Source: Deltaproteobacteria bacterium
GTDB taxonomy: Bacteria; SAR324; XYD2-FULL-50-16
DNA length: 37,386 bases
Reading direction: 5' to 3'
Assembly (NCBI GenBank): GCA_018645005.1
Contig: JABGPJ010000136.1
Coordinates: 1-37,386 of the forward strand
The notes beneath the pieces were generated by a model. That model worked only from the letters and a program-made list of their open reading frames with translations, was not told the DNA's origin and ran no database searches. The position numbers and the translations under genes were made by a program. Within the stretch, counting starts at the first letter, position 1. The number at the start of each line of letters is the position of its first letter. Shown piece by piece: positions 7,959 to 16,010 of this stretch.

Positions 7959-9041
7959 ATGCAGAGGGCTATTCAGCTGGCTCTCAAAGCGCAATTTAGA
8001 ACGGAGCCCAATCCGATTGTTGGTGCCGTTTTAGTTGGTGGAAGCGGACAAGTTCTGTCAGAAGGTTATCATGAGAAAGCCGGTTCTCCGCATGCAGAGG
8101 TCGTTGCTCTCAGCCAGCATGAAACAGTCCCTGAAGACGCAGTTCTATTCGTAACACTTGAACCGTGCAGCCATTATGGTAAAACCCCACCTTGTACAGA
8201 GCTGATTCTTAAAAAGAAAGTCAAAAAGCTCATCATCGGTTGTCAGGACCCAAACCCTCAGGTATCGGGCAGAGGTATCGACATGCTTCGGAGAAATGGC
8301 GTTGAGGTCACCACCGGAATTTGTGAAACAGCCTGCCGCAATATCAATCGTGTTTTTAACAAACATATCGTCACGCAGAGCCCCTATCTGACCATCAAAG
8401 CTGCTATTTCTCTGGATGGAAAAATTGCCATGGCGTCCGGGGAATCGCAGTGGATTACTGGGGCGTTGTCCCGCAGCAGAGGGCACGAGCTACGTAGTCA
8501 ACATCAAGCGATTGCCGTCGGCCGTCAGACATTGGTTCATGATAATCCCCGCTTGACGGATCGAAGAGTCGGGAAAACAGGTCAACCAATCCGGGTCGTG
8601 TATGCCAGCCGAGGTGAAATACCTCTCGATTCCTTATTTGTAAATGACAGACAGACCCGACGAATCCTCATTGCAGGTAACGACATACAGCCCGAAGTTG
8701 AGCAGCGCCTTATTAAAGAGGGCATCGAAGTGTTCATCGGGGAGAGGTCCCGCCCTTCTGTGGAGTGGGGACTGAAGCAACTTTATCAAGCCGGGGTCTG
8801 TTCCCTGCTGATCGAGGGAGGTGCTGAACTCATCGCATCCGTTATCAGGGAAAAAGCAGCCGACCAACTTTGTCTGTTTCTTTCTGGAAAAATAATTGGA
8901 AGCGCCACAGCTAAATCATGGCCGGGTGAGTTGGGAATCGAAAAATTGGCAGATGTGCCACATCTATCCATTGATCACATTGAAAAACTGGATGATGACC
9001 TCATGTTGACCTGTTTTTTTAGAAGGCTCACGATCAATTGA
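7959..9041 (+). CDS. ribD: Bifunctional riboflavin deaminase/reductase RibD
   Basis: RibD carries out the second and third steps of riboflavin synthesis: deamination of the pyrimidine made from GTP, then NADPH-dependent reduction of the ribosyl side chain. The N-terminal deaminase domain has the zinc site HAEV (H45, E47) and EPCSHYGKTPPC (C70, C79). The reductase domain follows, with ISLDGKIA, the SQWITG segment, AVGRQTLVHDNPRLTDR and LLIEGGAEL. I chose the ATG at 7959 because AAGGA (7947-7951) lies seven bases upstream; a GTG at 7917 in the same frame would add 14 residues but lacks a ribosome-binding site. No FMN riboswitch precedes it. ribE follows after 115 bp. Confidence 0.95.
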   Translation: MQRAIQLALKAQFRTEPNPIVGAVLVGGSGQVLSEGYHEKAGSPHAEVVALSQHETVPEDAVLFVTLEPCSHYGKTPPCTELILKKKVKKLIIGCQDPNPQVSGRGIDMLRRNGVEVTTGICETACRNINRVFNKHIVTQSPYLTIKAAISLDGKIAMASGESQWITGALSRSRGHELRSQHQAIAVGRQTLVHDNPRLTDRRVGKTGQPIRVVYASRGEIPLDSLFVNDRQTRRILIAGNDIQPEVEQRLIKEGIEVFIGERSRPSVEWGLKQLYQAGVCSLLIEGGAELIASVIREKAADQLCLFLSGKIIGSATAKSWPGELGIEKLADVPHLSIDHIEKLDDDLMLTCFFRRLTIN

Positions 9042-9156
9042 CTGAATCTTGGCTCTGCCGTATTTCCTTTTGGCAGACAACCTGTTATCATGCAGTTGCT
9101 CTGAAACGAATTTTGACTTTTTAGGTCGTATCCCTTCTCATATGTAAGAAGCAACT

Positions 9157-9810
9157 ATGTTTACAGGAATTATTGAGGAGATCGGTGTTGTTAAATCACT
9201 CTCTTCTATTGGTGCCCATCAGCTTGAGTTACACATCGGTTGTCAGCTGATTCAGGGAGATCTTAAAATCGGTGATAGCGTGTCTATTGACGGCGTCTGC
9301 CTGACGGCGGTAAGGTTTGATGCATCTGAAAGCGTTTTTGAACTTTCAGAGGAGACCCTTAGAAATACCCTCTTTGAAAAAAAACGGACAGGTGATCGTG
9401 TCAACCTGGAACGTGCGTTAAGGCTCGGAGATCGGCTGGGAGGGCATATTGTTCAAGGTCATGTGGATTCGTGTTCTAAGACTCTAGCCATACAAAAAGC
9501 CGGTGATTTTTACGAAATTGATTTTTCGTTAGATCCGGAAGTGAAAAAGTACATTGTGCATAAAGGATCTATAGCTATCAATGGGATAAGCCTGACAGTC
9601 GCTTTTCTGGAAGAGAATAGATTTCGAGTGGCCGTTATACCCCATACATTTCATCAGACATCGCTTTCCGATCTGGACATATCCAGTGAGGTTCATATCG
9701 AAACTGACATGATTGGCCGATATATCGAGCGTTTGTTGCCCTATCAAAATCAAGATGGTCCTCAACCGTCAAAAATAACGCCAGGTTTTTTACGAGAACA
9801 CGGATTTTAA
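9157..9810 (+). CDS. ribE: Riboflavin synthase alpha subunit
   Basis: This cytosolic enzyme dismutates two 6,7-dimethyl-8-ribityllumazine molecules to give riboflavin. The N-terminus MFTGIIEEIG is diagnostic. The two homologous beta-barrel halves are visible through the paired motifs SIDGVCLTA (first half) and AINGISLTV (second half), and GGHIVQGHVD lies between them. At 217 residues the length is normal. It lies downstream of ribD in the same direction, but ribBA and ribH, the remaining pathway genes, are not in this window. An AAGAAG site precedes the ATG. The same gene is called ribC in some species. Confidence 0.95.
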   Translation: MFTGIIEEIGVVKSLSSIGAHQLELHIGCQLIQGDLKIGDSVSIDGVCLTAVRFDASESVFELSEETLRNTLFEKKRTGDRVNLERALRLGDRLGGHIVQGHVDSCSKTLAIQKAGDFYEIDFSLDPEVKKYIVHKGSIAINGISLTVAFLEENRFRVAVIPHTFHQTSLSDLDISSEVHIETDMIGRYIERLLPYQNQDGPQPSKITPGFLREHGF

Positions 9811-9896
9811 AAATCCCGATAAGCTTCAATCGCTTGTTGACATCTAAAAGAAAAAATTAGACCATCCTGAAAAAGAAAGAGGGGAAAGAACTTGCC

Positions 9897-10667
9897 ATGA
9901 TTCTAGTTATCGACATCGGCAACACGAATATCGTGTTCGGTATTTATAAAGAAGAGGCGCTTCTCCATCTTTGGAGAATGAGCACGGATAAACAGAAAAC
10001 CAGTGACGAATATCTGGTAACATTCTTCAATTTGCTAAAAATCAATGAGATTGATCCAAAAGCAATCCGGTGCACCATTCTTGGCAGTGTTGTGACACCG
10101 TTGAATGTCGTTTTTCAGGATCTCATTTTCCGTTTGACCGAAAAGCCCTGCAAACTGGTAGATCTCTCCTGCTTTCCTGATATGAAGGTTGAGATGGATA
10201 ATCCCCTGGAGGTTGGTGCGGATCGGTTACTGAATGCTTCGGCCGGTTTTGCAAAATACGGGTCTGCGATGGTTATCATTGATTTCGGGACGGCAACGAC
10301 CTTCGATATTATCTCGGAAAAGGGGTCTTATCTGGGAGGTGTGATTGCTCCGGGGTTGGGTTTATCTTTGGAAGCGTTAACCTTAAAAGCGTTTAAACTG
10401 CCCAGCATTAAACTGGAGAAGCCGCCCACCGTGATCGGAAAAAACACGGTTCATGCAATGCAGTCAGGGGTTGTCCACGGTTATGCGGGAATGGTGGACT
10501 CAATGGTGGAAAAAATATCACAGGAGCTGGGTTTGAAACCGAAAGTTGTTGCTACTGGCGGCCTTGCAACTTTGATTAAACCAGCATCTTCAACGATTGA
10601 AGATATTGTTGATGATTTGACTTTATTGGGATTATTCATGATCGCCCAGAAAATGGATTTGCAATAA
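9897..10667 (+). CDS. coaX: Type III pantothenate kinase
   Basis: CoaX phosphorylates pantothenate to 4'-phosphopantothenate, the first committed step of coenzyme A synthesis. Unlike type I CoaA it needs a monovalent cation and is not feedback-inhibited by CoA. It belongs to the ASKHA fold: the N-terminal phosphate-binding DIGNTNIVFG, GADRLLNASAGFAKYG and IDFGTATTFD are its signatures, and GGVIAPGLGLSLEAL follows. The length of 256 residues is typical. A GAGGGG site precedes the ATG by about a dozen bases. coaBC, which acts next in the pathway, lies about 8 kb away on the other strand. Confidence 0.96.
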   Translation: MILVIDIGNTNIVFGIYKEEALLHLWRMSTDKQKTSDEYLVTFFNLLKINEIDPKAIRCTILGSVVTPLNVVFQDLIFRLTEKPCKLVDLSCFPDMKVEMDNPLEVGADRLLNASAGFAKYGSAMVIIDFGTATTFDIISEKGSYLGGVIAPGLGLSLEALTLKAFKLPSIKLEKPPTVIGKNTVHAMQSGVVHGYAGMVDSMVEKISQELGLKPKVVATGGLATLIKPASSTIEDIVDDLTLLGLFMIAQKMDLQ

Positions 10668-10769
10668 TACGTATTTTCTCGAAAAAAGCTATAGAACGTT
10701 GCGGCAGATTAAAAAAATTGATAGGTATTGACTATACTCAATATTGAAATCTTTTAAAATGGGAAGAAG

Positions 10770-11852
10770 ATGGCAGAAGACGATCTGGATTTTGGTGATG
10801 ATGATTTAGATCTTGATGACGATTCAGGTGACGATTCGGGTGACGATTTTGCCGGAGAACTCGATGACATGATGGGGGATGACGAACTCGACGGGGATGC
10901 TGGTGGAGGTTCTGACAGTGACAGTGAGCTGGATTCGTTTTTCGAGGATCTCTCCTCTATTGAGGATATGGACGATGGCGGCGGTGGTGGTGATGGTGAT
11001 GAGGGAGATGCAGAAGAGGCTGATTTCTCTCCACCTGAGGAAGTAGAGGAAAAGAAGCCTGCCCCGGTTAAAAAGGTCAAAGCGCCGAAAGAGAAAGGTG
11101 AGGGTGGTAAGCTCAAATTTATCATTCCGATACTTATTCTGCTTCTTGGTGGTGGTGGCGGAAGTGCCTATTGGTTCTTTTTCCGGACATCTGAAGTGAT
11201 GCCGCCAGTAGCTGTCGTCGAAGAACAACCTCCCCAGCCGGTGACCATGCCAGCTGAATTACCTATTAGGGTGGAGAAGCAAAAGCAACCGGTTCAACGA
11301 ATGGTTCAGAGAATAGCGCCGGATCCGGATATTCCACCACCTGCTAAACCAGCGGCATCGAGAAGGAGCTATCTGATCCAGGTGGCAAAATGTTCCTATG
11401 ACGCCTGTAAGGATGAATACATTAATGCTCTGCGTCAGGACGGCGAGCCAGTTTACCAAAAGTCAGACGGAGAAAAGTACGATTTTATCGAACTTGTATC
11501 ACGGCAGGTTTTCAGCCGAGAGAGAGGTCAGTCTCTGATTAACAGGATTAATCGTCAAAACAAAATGGCTGGCAACGCATCAATGAAAAACCAGTCCAAC
11601 GGCTATCGAATTAGTCTGGGAACATTTCCAGCTCTGGATCGGGCCAAGGAGATCAAGTTTCATATTGAAAAGATGTTTCCCCAAAAAGAGCTCTCTTTCA
11701 ACCTTGAGCATGTTCGCAAGAACTACTCAGCCACAAAGGTTTTTGCAGGACCTTATGAATCAAGAAAGGAAGCCAAAAACGTGCTGCGGCAATTGAGAAA
11801 GAAGCTCAGGTACAAAGACGCATTTTTAATACAGGCGAAAGAGCCCATTTAA
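10770..11852 (+). CDS. Acidic single-pass membrane protein with C-terminal SPOR-type region
   Basis: The 360-residue protein has three parts. Residues 1-94 contain no Lys, Arg or His and are mostly Asp, Glu, Gly and Ser. A Lys/Pro linker leads to one membrane segment at about 117-138. The outer part has a Pro-rich linker (145-195) and then two related segments: 200-262 (starting SYLIQVAKCSYDACKDEY) and 279-355 (GYRISLGTFPALDRAKEI, then TKVFAGPYESRKEAKNVL). The second fits the SPOR fold well and the first looks like a weaker copy. SPOR domains bind glycan strands lacking stem peptides at division sites. The likely topology is N-in with the SPOR region periplasmic. It lies between coaX and an exported helical-repeat protein; no division gene is adjacent. 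Confidence 0.7.
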   Translation: MAEDDLDFGDDDLDLDDDSGDDSGDDFAGELDDMMGDDELDGDAGGGSDSDSELDSFFEDLSSIEDMDDGGGGGDGDEGDAEEADFSPPEEVEEKKPAPVKKVKAPKEKGEGGKLKFIIPILILLLGGGGGSAYWFFFRTSEVMPPVAVVEEQPPQPVTMPAELPIRVEKQKQPVQRMVQRIAPDPDIPPPAKPAASRRSYLIQVAKCSYDACKDEYINALRQDGEPVYQKSDGEKYDFIELVSRQVFSRERGQSLINRINRQNKMAGNASMKNQSNGYRISLGTFPALDRAKEIKFHIEKMFPQKELSFNLEHVRKNYSATKVFAGPYESRKEAKNVLRQLRKKLRYKDAFLIQAKEPI

Positions 11853-11927
11853 CGTTGTCAGATGATTGAGCGCGTCTATACGTATCAGTTGAAATTGGAG
11901 AAAATGGTCGGTTAAGAACAAAAATTG

Positions 11928-13034
11928 ATGAATGTTCAACCCCTTTCATTTAGGATTGAGGCGCTTCTACGGAAAAAGGGGATTTTGATTCTTCTATTAC
12001 CGACTATACTCCTAAGTCTGACGACCGGGTTTGCATCTCCCCCAATCCCTCCTAAAATAAACCCTGGCACGAATCTTTCCCATGAGACGCTCAGGATCAA
12101 GCGGTCACAAGAAATACTAAGGGCTCTTTTTCTGGAACATCGCCATCGATACAATGAAGCCCGAAAGATATGGGAGACCCTGCCACAGGCTAATGAGTCG
12201 GTCATAGATCATATCTTTCAGACCGATTTGATGGATCAAAAACCGCTTTTCCTCGAAACTATTCCGACTACCAAATCCTCAATCCTGTTTGTCGTATCAT
12301 ATCTTAAATGGCAAAAAAAATGGGATAACGCCTATCAATTGCTGAAAAATCACCCGGCTATGGTAGCCAAATACGAGGATCTCAGATTGATTGAGGTGAC
12401 GCTGGCACTCTATCTGAGAAAATATAAGGAAGCTGAATTGTTGCTCCTGGAAATGGCTCCCCATAATATTCTCGATAAAATACGGCTCCGTCAGTTATGG
12501 AGCTGGTATTATGTCTTATCAGGCAGAAAATATGGGCTGAGAACTGCGATTGAAGAATTGGAAGAAAATACACTATATCTTCCCGCCTCCATCGTCGTGA
12601 CAGAACACTTGGGTTTTCGATGGACAGAGACGAAAAAGAGAGCTTTGAGGGCTCTGACACGTTTCCCGTCGAATAGCGAACTGATTGAAGAAATCGTCAT
12701 CGTTTTCCAAAACCATGGCGCTTGGAAAGAGATAGGACGCATCATTGCAGCCAAAAAAAACAGTCCCAGTGCGACTGATTGGATAATAGCAGCAAATGTG
12801 TATCTCCAGACAGGGCAGGACCATAAATTGAAGCAACTGCTTAATAATGTTCCGGAAACTGAGAGACACAGGATAGAATTTCTTGATTACGCCGCAAGAT
12901 TTGCAGTTCGTAGAAAAGAGTGGGGTCAGTTAAAGCGGGTTTCAGATCAGGTTCGTAAGCATTATCCTTATTTGCGGGATGGTGATCTATTTCTGGCTGA
13001 GTATAATAGACGAACCGGTAATAGCGAAAAATGA
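11928..13034 (+). CDS. Exported alpha-helical (TPR-like) protein, unknown function
   Basis: The ATG at 11928 starts a basic N-terminus followed by a hydrophobic stretch (about residues 18-36) ending in GFASPP, so the protein is probably exported to the periplasm or anchored. The remaining about 330 residues are predicted by eye to be helical, with spaced pairs such as RYNEARKIWETLP, KWDNAYQLLKNHP, KYKEAELLLLEMA and EWGQLKRVSDQVRKHYP, a pattern like tetratricopeptide repeats. A TTG three bases earlier could also start it, and there is no strong ribosome-binding site. It follows the SPOR protein by 75 bp in the same direction, so the pair may act together in the envelope. No catalytic motif is visible. 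Confidence 0.65.
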   Translation: MNVQPLSFRIEALLRKKGILILLLPTILLSLTTGFASPPIPPKINPGTNLSHETLRIKRSQEILRALFLEHRHRYNEARKIWETLPQANESVIDHIFQTDLMDQKPLFLETIPTTKSSILFVVSYLKWQKKWDNAYQLLKNHPAMVAKYEDLRLIEVTLALYLRKYKEAELLLLEMAPHNILDKIRLRQLWSWYYVLSGRKYGLRTAIEELEENTLYLPASIVVTEHLGFRWTETKKRALRALTRFPSNSELIEEIVIVFQNHGAWKEIGRIIAAKKNSPSATDWIIAANVYLQTGQDHKLKQLLNNVPETERHRIEFLDYAARFAVRRKEWGQLKRVSDQVRKHYPYLRDGDLFLAEYNRRTGNSEK

Positions 13035-13072
13035 GGCGGTTTAAAAAGGAAGAATAGTTGAAAATTCCGTTT

Positions 13073-13981
13073 TCAATAGGTCAAAGGGAGATAAACTTTG
13101 AAGCCAATGATTTTATTATTGTGCTTGCTTATTTCCAACTGTCCGCCAGACTTTCTCAAAGAATCTCTGATGCGCAGGAGGTTGAAGCCTGAATTGAGTA
13201 ATTGACTTTGATTCATCTGGATGGACTCGACCCACGATTCATTCCAGGTAATATCTGTCGGCTGGTCTGCTTCCAGTTGAATTGTCAGATCTGAAATCTC
13301 TATCCCGTATTTCATTTCATTTTTTTCAGACCCAATTCGGATTGATACTTCTGCGGTGGGCTTAGAGTAGATCAACTCTTTTAGCAGACTCTCCAGGCAT
13401 TGTTTGATTACTTCTGTATACAGCGGTCCATTCTCCGGGATGGTTCTATCCATCAAGAGCCGCAATGATTGGGGTGTGGAGAAGCTCAACTCCTTCTGCA
13501 AATTGGAAACAGTCTCCTTAAAAAAAGATTTGATATCAACCGCTTGCTGATTTATTTGAAAACTCTCTCCAACATCCATGCAAAATTCTTCCACTTCGGT
13601 AAATGAGCTTAGGACATTGGACGCTGTATTGATACACTCTTTTAGTGTATCTTGCGCGTCTTTATCGTCGATTTCCGATATGATGCCAGCCAGGTTTTCC
13701 ACAACGTTGGAGACTGGAGACTTGAGGCTGTGCATGACATTGGCAATCACCTTATAATTTTCCTTGTTGGACTCAATTTCCTCATGGTGGCCGGCAATCA
13801 ATTCGTTTGCAAGGTCTTCCTGAAATGAAAGCTGATCTAAAAGATGCCGGTTATTCTCCTGCTCCTCTTCGATAAGATTCATTCGAGACTTCAGACTGGT
13901 TAATTCCTCTTTGAGATCGTTGAGGATATGGTCGGATTCAGTATAGATTTTCGGTTTTGCTTTTTTGTCTATGGTTACCAA
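13073..13981 (-). CDS. Histidine-kinase-like protein with degenerate ATPase domain
   Basis: This is a soluble 302-residue protein with an N-terminal coiled coil (about residues 15-75), a HisKA-like dimerisation segment containing VMHSLKSPVSNV (His84), and a C-terminal region that follows the HATPase fold. The H-box lacks the usual acidic residue after His. In the N-box, residues 196-213 align with the standard pattern but Glu202 stands where the Mg-binding Asn should be. No DxGxG motif is found, while the last beta-strand region (GGQLEIS, ending GFKVYLPL) is kept. ATP binding is therefore unlikely; it may be a regulatory or scaffold relative. The start is a TTG with an excellent AAAGGAG site seven bases upstream. 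It lies 61 bp after the six-TM gene, probably in one operon. Confidence 0.7.
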   Translation of the reverse strand: MVTIDKKAKPKIYTESDHILNDLKEELTSLKSRMNLIEEEQENNRHLLDQLSFQEDLANELIAGHHEEIESNKENYKVIANVMHSLKSPVSNVVENLAGIISEIDDKDAQDTLKECINTASNVLSSFTEVEEFCMDVGESFQINQQAVDIKSFFKETVSNLQKELSFSTPQSLRLLMDRTIPENGPLYTEVIKQCLESLLKELIYSKPTAEVSIRIGSEKNEMKYGIEISDLTIQLEADQPTDITWNESWVESIQMNQSQLLNSGFNLLRIRDSLRKSGGQLEISKHNNKIIGFKVYLPLTY

Positions 13982-14042
13982 CTAAACTCTCCTTTAGGAT
14001 CTTTATTGCCCCAGTCTTTTAAATAAAGGCTTAATCGAAACG

Positions 14043-14957
14043 CTACATGGTATTTTCGGATCCGCTCTCATTTTCATCAGATTCTGTTTCTTCAACGGAA
14101 TCCGGGGCGGTTTTGTGGTTTGACGTATTGCTCAGAAAATTGACAATGGTGTTCGGTGAAACACGCTGAATGATGCTCAGAAATAGCATTGTCAAAAATA
14201 AGGATTTTAGGGGGCGAAACAGAATGTGAATCCCGATGCGGCTCCACTTGAACCCATTTTCCTGCACAATGTCCTGGACTAAGGTCAGAAAATTTTGAAC
14301 AACCATCGAATCAGCCTCAGGATTGTTTCCAAGGCCTTCGCGGATAACGATCATTTCTTGGTGGCTACCCAGATACCAGAGTGAAAAGAAGAACAGTGGA
14401 AGAAATACCAGAATGGTGATACTGATGAAATTCCAGAAGATGGAAAAAAACTGGCCTCTGACCAGTTTTATACTGTGGAAGAGATTCAATCTGATGGATA
14501 TCAATCGAGGGGCGTTTTCCATGATGAGGAAAAAACCGGCAAATAGCAAAAATATATAAGGAATAATTCCGACCAGGATCGCCCCAAGACTAATTCTGGC
14601 AAAAAAAGTTATAAAAAACAACAGCGTCCCTAGTTGGACAAAGCTGATTACGACCGCAGAAGCAAAAAAACGCTGCACGAACAGAGAAATCGTGGCTAAA
14701 GGCAAGACTTTTCTGTCGATAAATAGTGTTGGCAAGGTGAGGAAGATGACAATATCAAGGAAATTTCCGTGGAAAAATTCCACCATATCCATAATATCCA
14801 GTTTACTGAATTCAATTAAGATTAAAAACGGTAAGTAGGTAATAAATGCCAGCAGCAGATAGTTGATAAATGATCCGGCGTAGATTCGAATACTCTTAAT
14901 CAGTATGCCGTTAAAACTGGTTGGGAAAAACAAATGGTCCTGGTTTAAAACCCCCAT
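14043..14957 (-). CDS. Six-TM integral membrane protein, unknown function
   Basis: The protein (about 304 residues) has roughly six hydrophobic segments, near residues 32-52, 68-84, 96-118, 122-145, 178-201 and 255-271, a conserved-looking APRLISIRLNLFHSIKLVRGQ loop, and an acidic, Ser/Glu-rich C-terminal tail. I recognise no catalytic motif. The layout resembles broad families of bacterial membrane proteins annotated only as domains of unknown function. I chose the ATG at 14957; a TTG at 14966 is possible but has no properly spaced ribosome-binding site. It precedes the histidine-kinase-like gene in the same direction, so the pair may form a membrane sensor and cytosolic partner. That pairing is an inference. 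Confidence 0.6.
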   Translation of the reverse strand: MGVLNQDHLFFPTSFNGILIKSIRIYAGSFINYLLLAFITYLPFLILIEFSKLDIMDMVEFFHGNFLDIVIFLTLPTLFIDRKVLPLATISLFVQRFFASAVVISFVQLGTLLFFITFFARISLGAILVGIIPYIFLLFAGFFLIMENAPRLISIRLNLFHSIKLVRGQFFSIFWNFISITILVFLPLFFFSLWYLGSHQEMIVIREGLGNNPEADSMVVQNFLTLVQDIVQENGFKWSRIGIHILFRPLKSLFLTMLFLSIIQRVSPNTIVNFLSNTSNHKTAPDSVEETESDENESGSENTM

Positions 14958-15050
14958 GGGTATCAATCTCTTAAGGTTCTTGTGTAATCAACTACACGAT
15001 AATATTTATTGAAGTCGCTGATCGGTTCTTTTAGAAATGTCAGGTGTAGA

Positions 15051-15075
15051 AAAAAAATAAGCTTTTCTGCTTATT
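15051..15075 (-). terminator. Minus-strand intrinsic terminator without an assigned gene
   Basis: On the minus strand AATAAGC, a six-base loop and GCTTATT are followed by a run of T (A-run on the plus strand, 15051-15057). No gene ends here on the minus strand. It sits upstream of the six-TM gene, so it could attenuate that gene or end a short RNA. The stem is AT-rich and not very stable. Confidence 0.4.
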
Positions 15076-15392
15076 AATAGAATACGTTACGAATCAGCTT
15101 TTCAGGTGATTATAGTATTATATATGGTGTATGAAAAGCGGTTTCATCATAATAGGGTTTTTGCGATTTGTAAAAGAGGAACTGGAAAACTCAATGTTGA
15201 GACGATCGAAATTCAAGTGTAGAACATCAGCCAAGAATTCGTTTCCTTAACAGAGGCGGTCTGAGAAATATAGTTACTCAGAAAAAAGAATCCCCGTCAA
15301 CATTCCTTTTGTATTCTCCAAAAAGAGAGTCAATTCTCCCTGGCTCACCTATTCATTATTAATAAGTATTAGAAGCAATTGGAAATACAGCC
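15076..15392. other. Intergenic region between the six-TM gene and engB
   Basis: No open reading frame is supported. The stretch holds two TATAAT-like hexamers on the minus strand near 15110-15130, one with a TTTTCA box 17 bp upstream, which could drive the six-TM gene. It also holds a plus-strand promoter candidate at 15197-15225. Confidence 0.4.
15197..15225 (+). promoter_or_regulatory. Candidate sigma-70 promoter for engB
   Basis: TTGAGA (15197-15202) and TAGAAC (15220-15225) are separated by exactly 17 bp. The pair lies about 170 bp upstream of the engB start codon, and no other gene intervenes. Confidence 0.4.
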
Positions 15393-15977
15393 ATGATTGT
15401 CACTTCAGCCGAATATATCAAGAGCTTCCCTTCGATCAAGGGTTTTGATCTCCCGGAATTATCAGCCATTGGTTTTATCGGGCGTTCCAATGCAGGGAAA
15501 TCGAGCTTGATCAATCACCTGCTCAATCGAAGAAAACTGGTGAAAACAAGCTCAACGCCAGGAAAGACACAGCTCTTGAACTTTTTTTTGATTAATAAAG
15601 CCTTTTATTTTGTGGATTTGCCGGGATACGGATTTGCAAATGTCCCTGTAGCCGTGAAGACGGGCTGGCAGGCTATGATACAGGATTTTCTGCGTTTGTA
15701 CCCCAACCTTAAGCTGACGGTTCAGCTTATGGATCTGCGGCACACCCCCACCCGCGAAGATCTGGAATTTAATCAACTGCTTTCTGCCAACCATTGGCCA
15801 TCTCTCATCATTGCCAATAAATCTGATAAAGTGAAAAAAAACAGCTTGAAGAAATCTTTAACGGTTATGCAAAACAGCTTGCATCTGAACAAGCCCCCGC
15901 TGATGCATTCGGCTTTAAAGAAAACAGGCAAAGAGGCTATCTGGGGGAAAATATCGGATCATTTGCAGAGTGAATAA
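15393..15977 (+). CDS. engB: Ribosome biogenesis GTPase EngB (YihA/YsxC)
   Basis: EngB is an essential TRAFAC-class GTPase that assists late assembly of the 50S ribosomal subunit. All G motifs are visible: G1 GRSNAGKSS (residues 30-38), G2 region STPGKTQ (54-60), G3 DLPGYG (75-80) and G4 NKSDK (142-146). The length of 194 residues is normal. The ATG is preceded by a modest TTGGAAA site. It is convergent with the penicillin-binding protein gene, with only 33 bp between the stop codons and no strong terminator visible there. Confidence 0.96.
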   Translation: MIVTSAEYIKSFPSIKGFDLPELSAIGFIGRSNAGKSSLINHLLNRRKLVKTSSTPGKTQLLNFFLINKAFYFVDLPGYGFANVPVAVKTGWQAMIQDFLRLYPNLKLTVQLMDLRHTPTREDLEFNQLLSANHWPSLIIANKSDKVKKNSLKKSLTVMQNSLHLNKPPLMHSALKKTGKEAIWGKISDHLQSE

Positions 15978-16010
15978 AGAAGGTTGGAAATGCCGCCGCC
16001 GGGTCTGAGA

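Noticed and set aside
9054-9077. TCTGCC/GGCAGA hairpin between ribD and ribE as a terminator
   Set aside because: The loop is 12 bases and no T-run follows, and the two genes probably share a transcript.
10754-11125. Ser/Pro-rich minus-strand open frame opposite the SPOR gene
   Set aside because: It is the complement of Asp-rich codons (GAT/GAC read as Ser/Ile codons) and not an independent gene.
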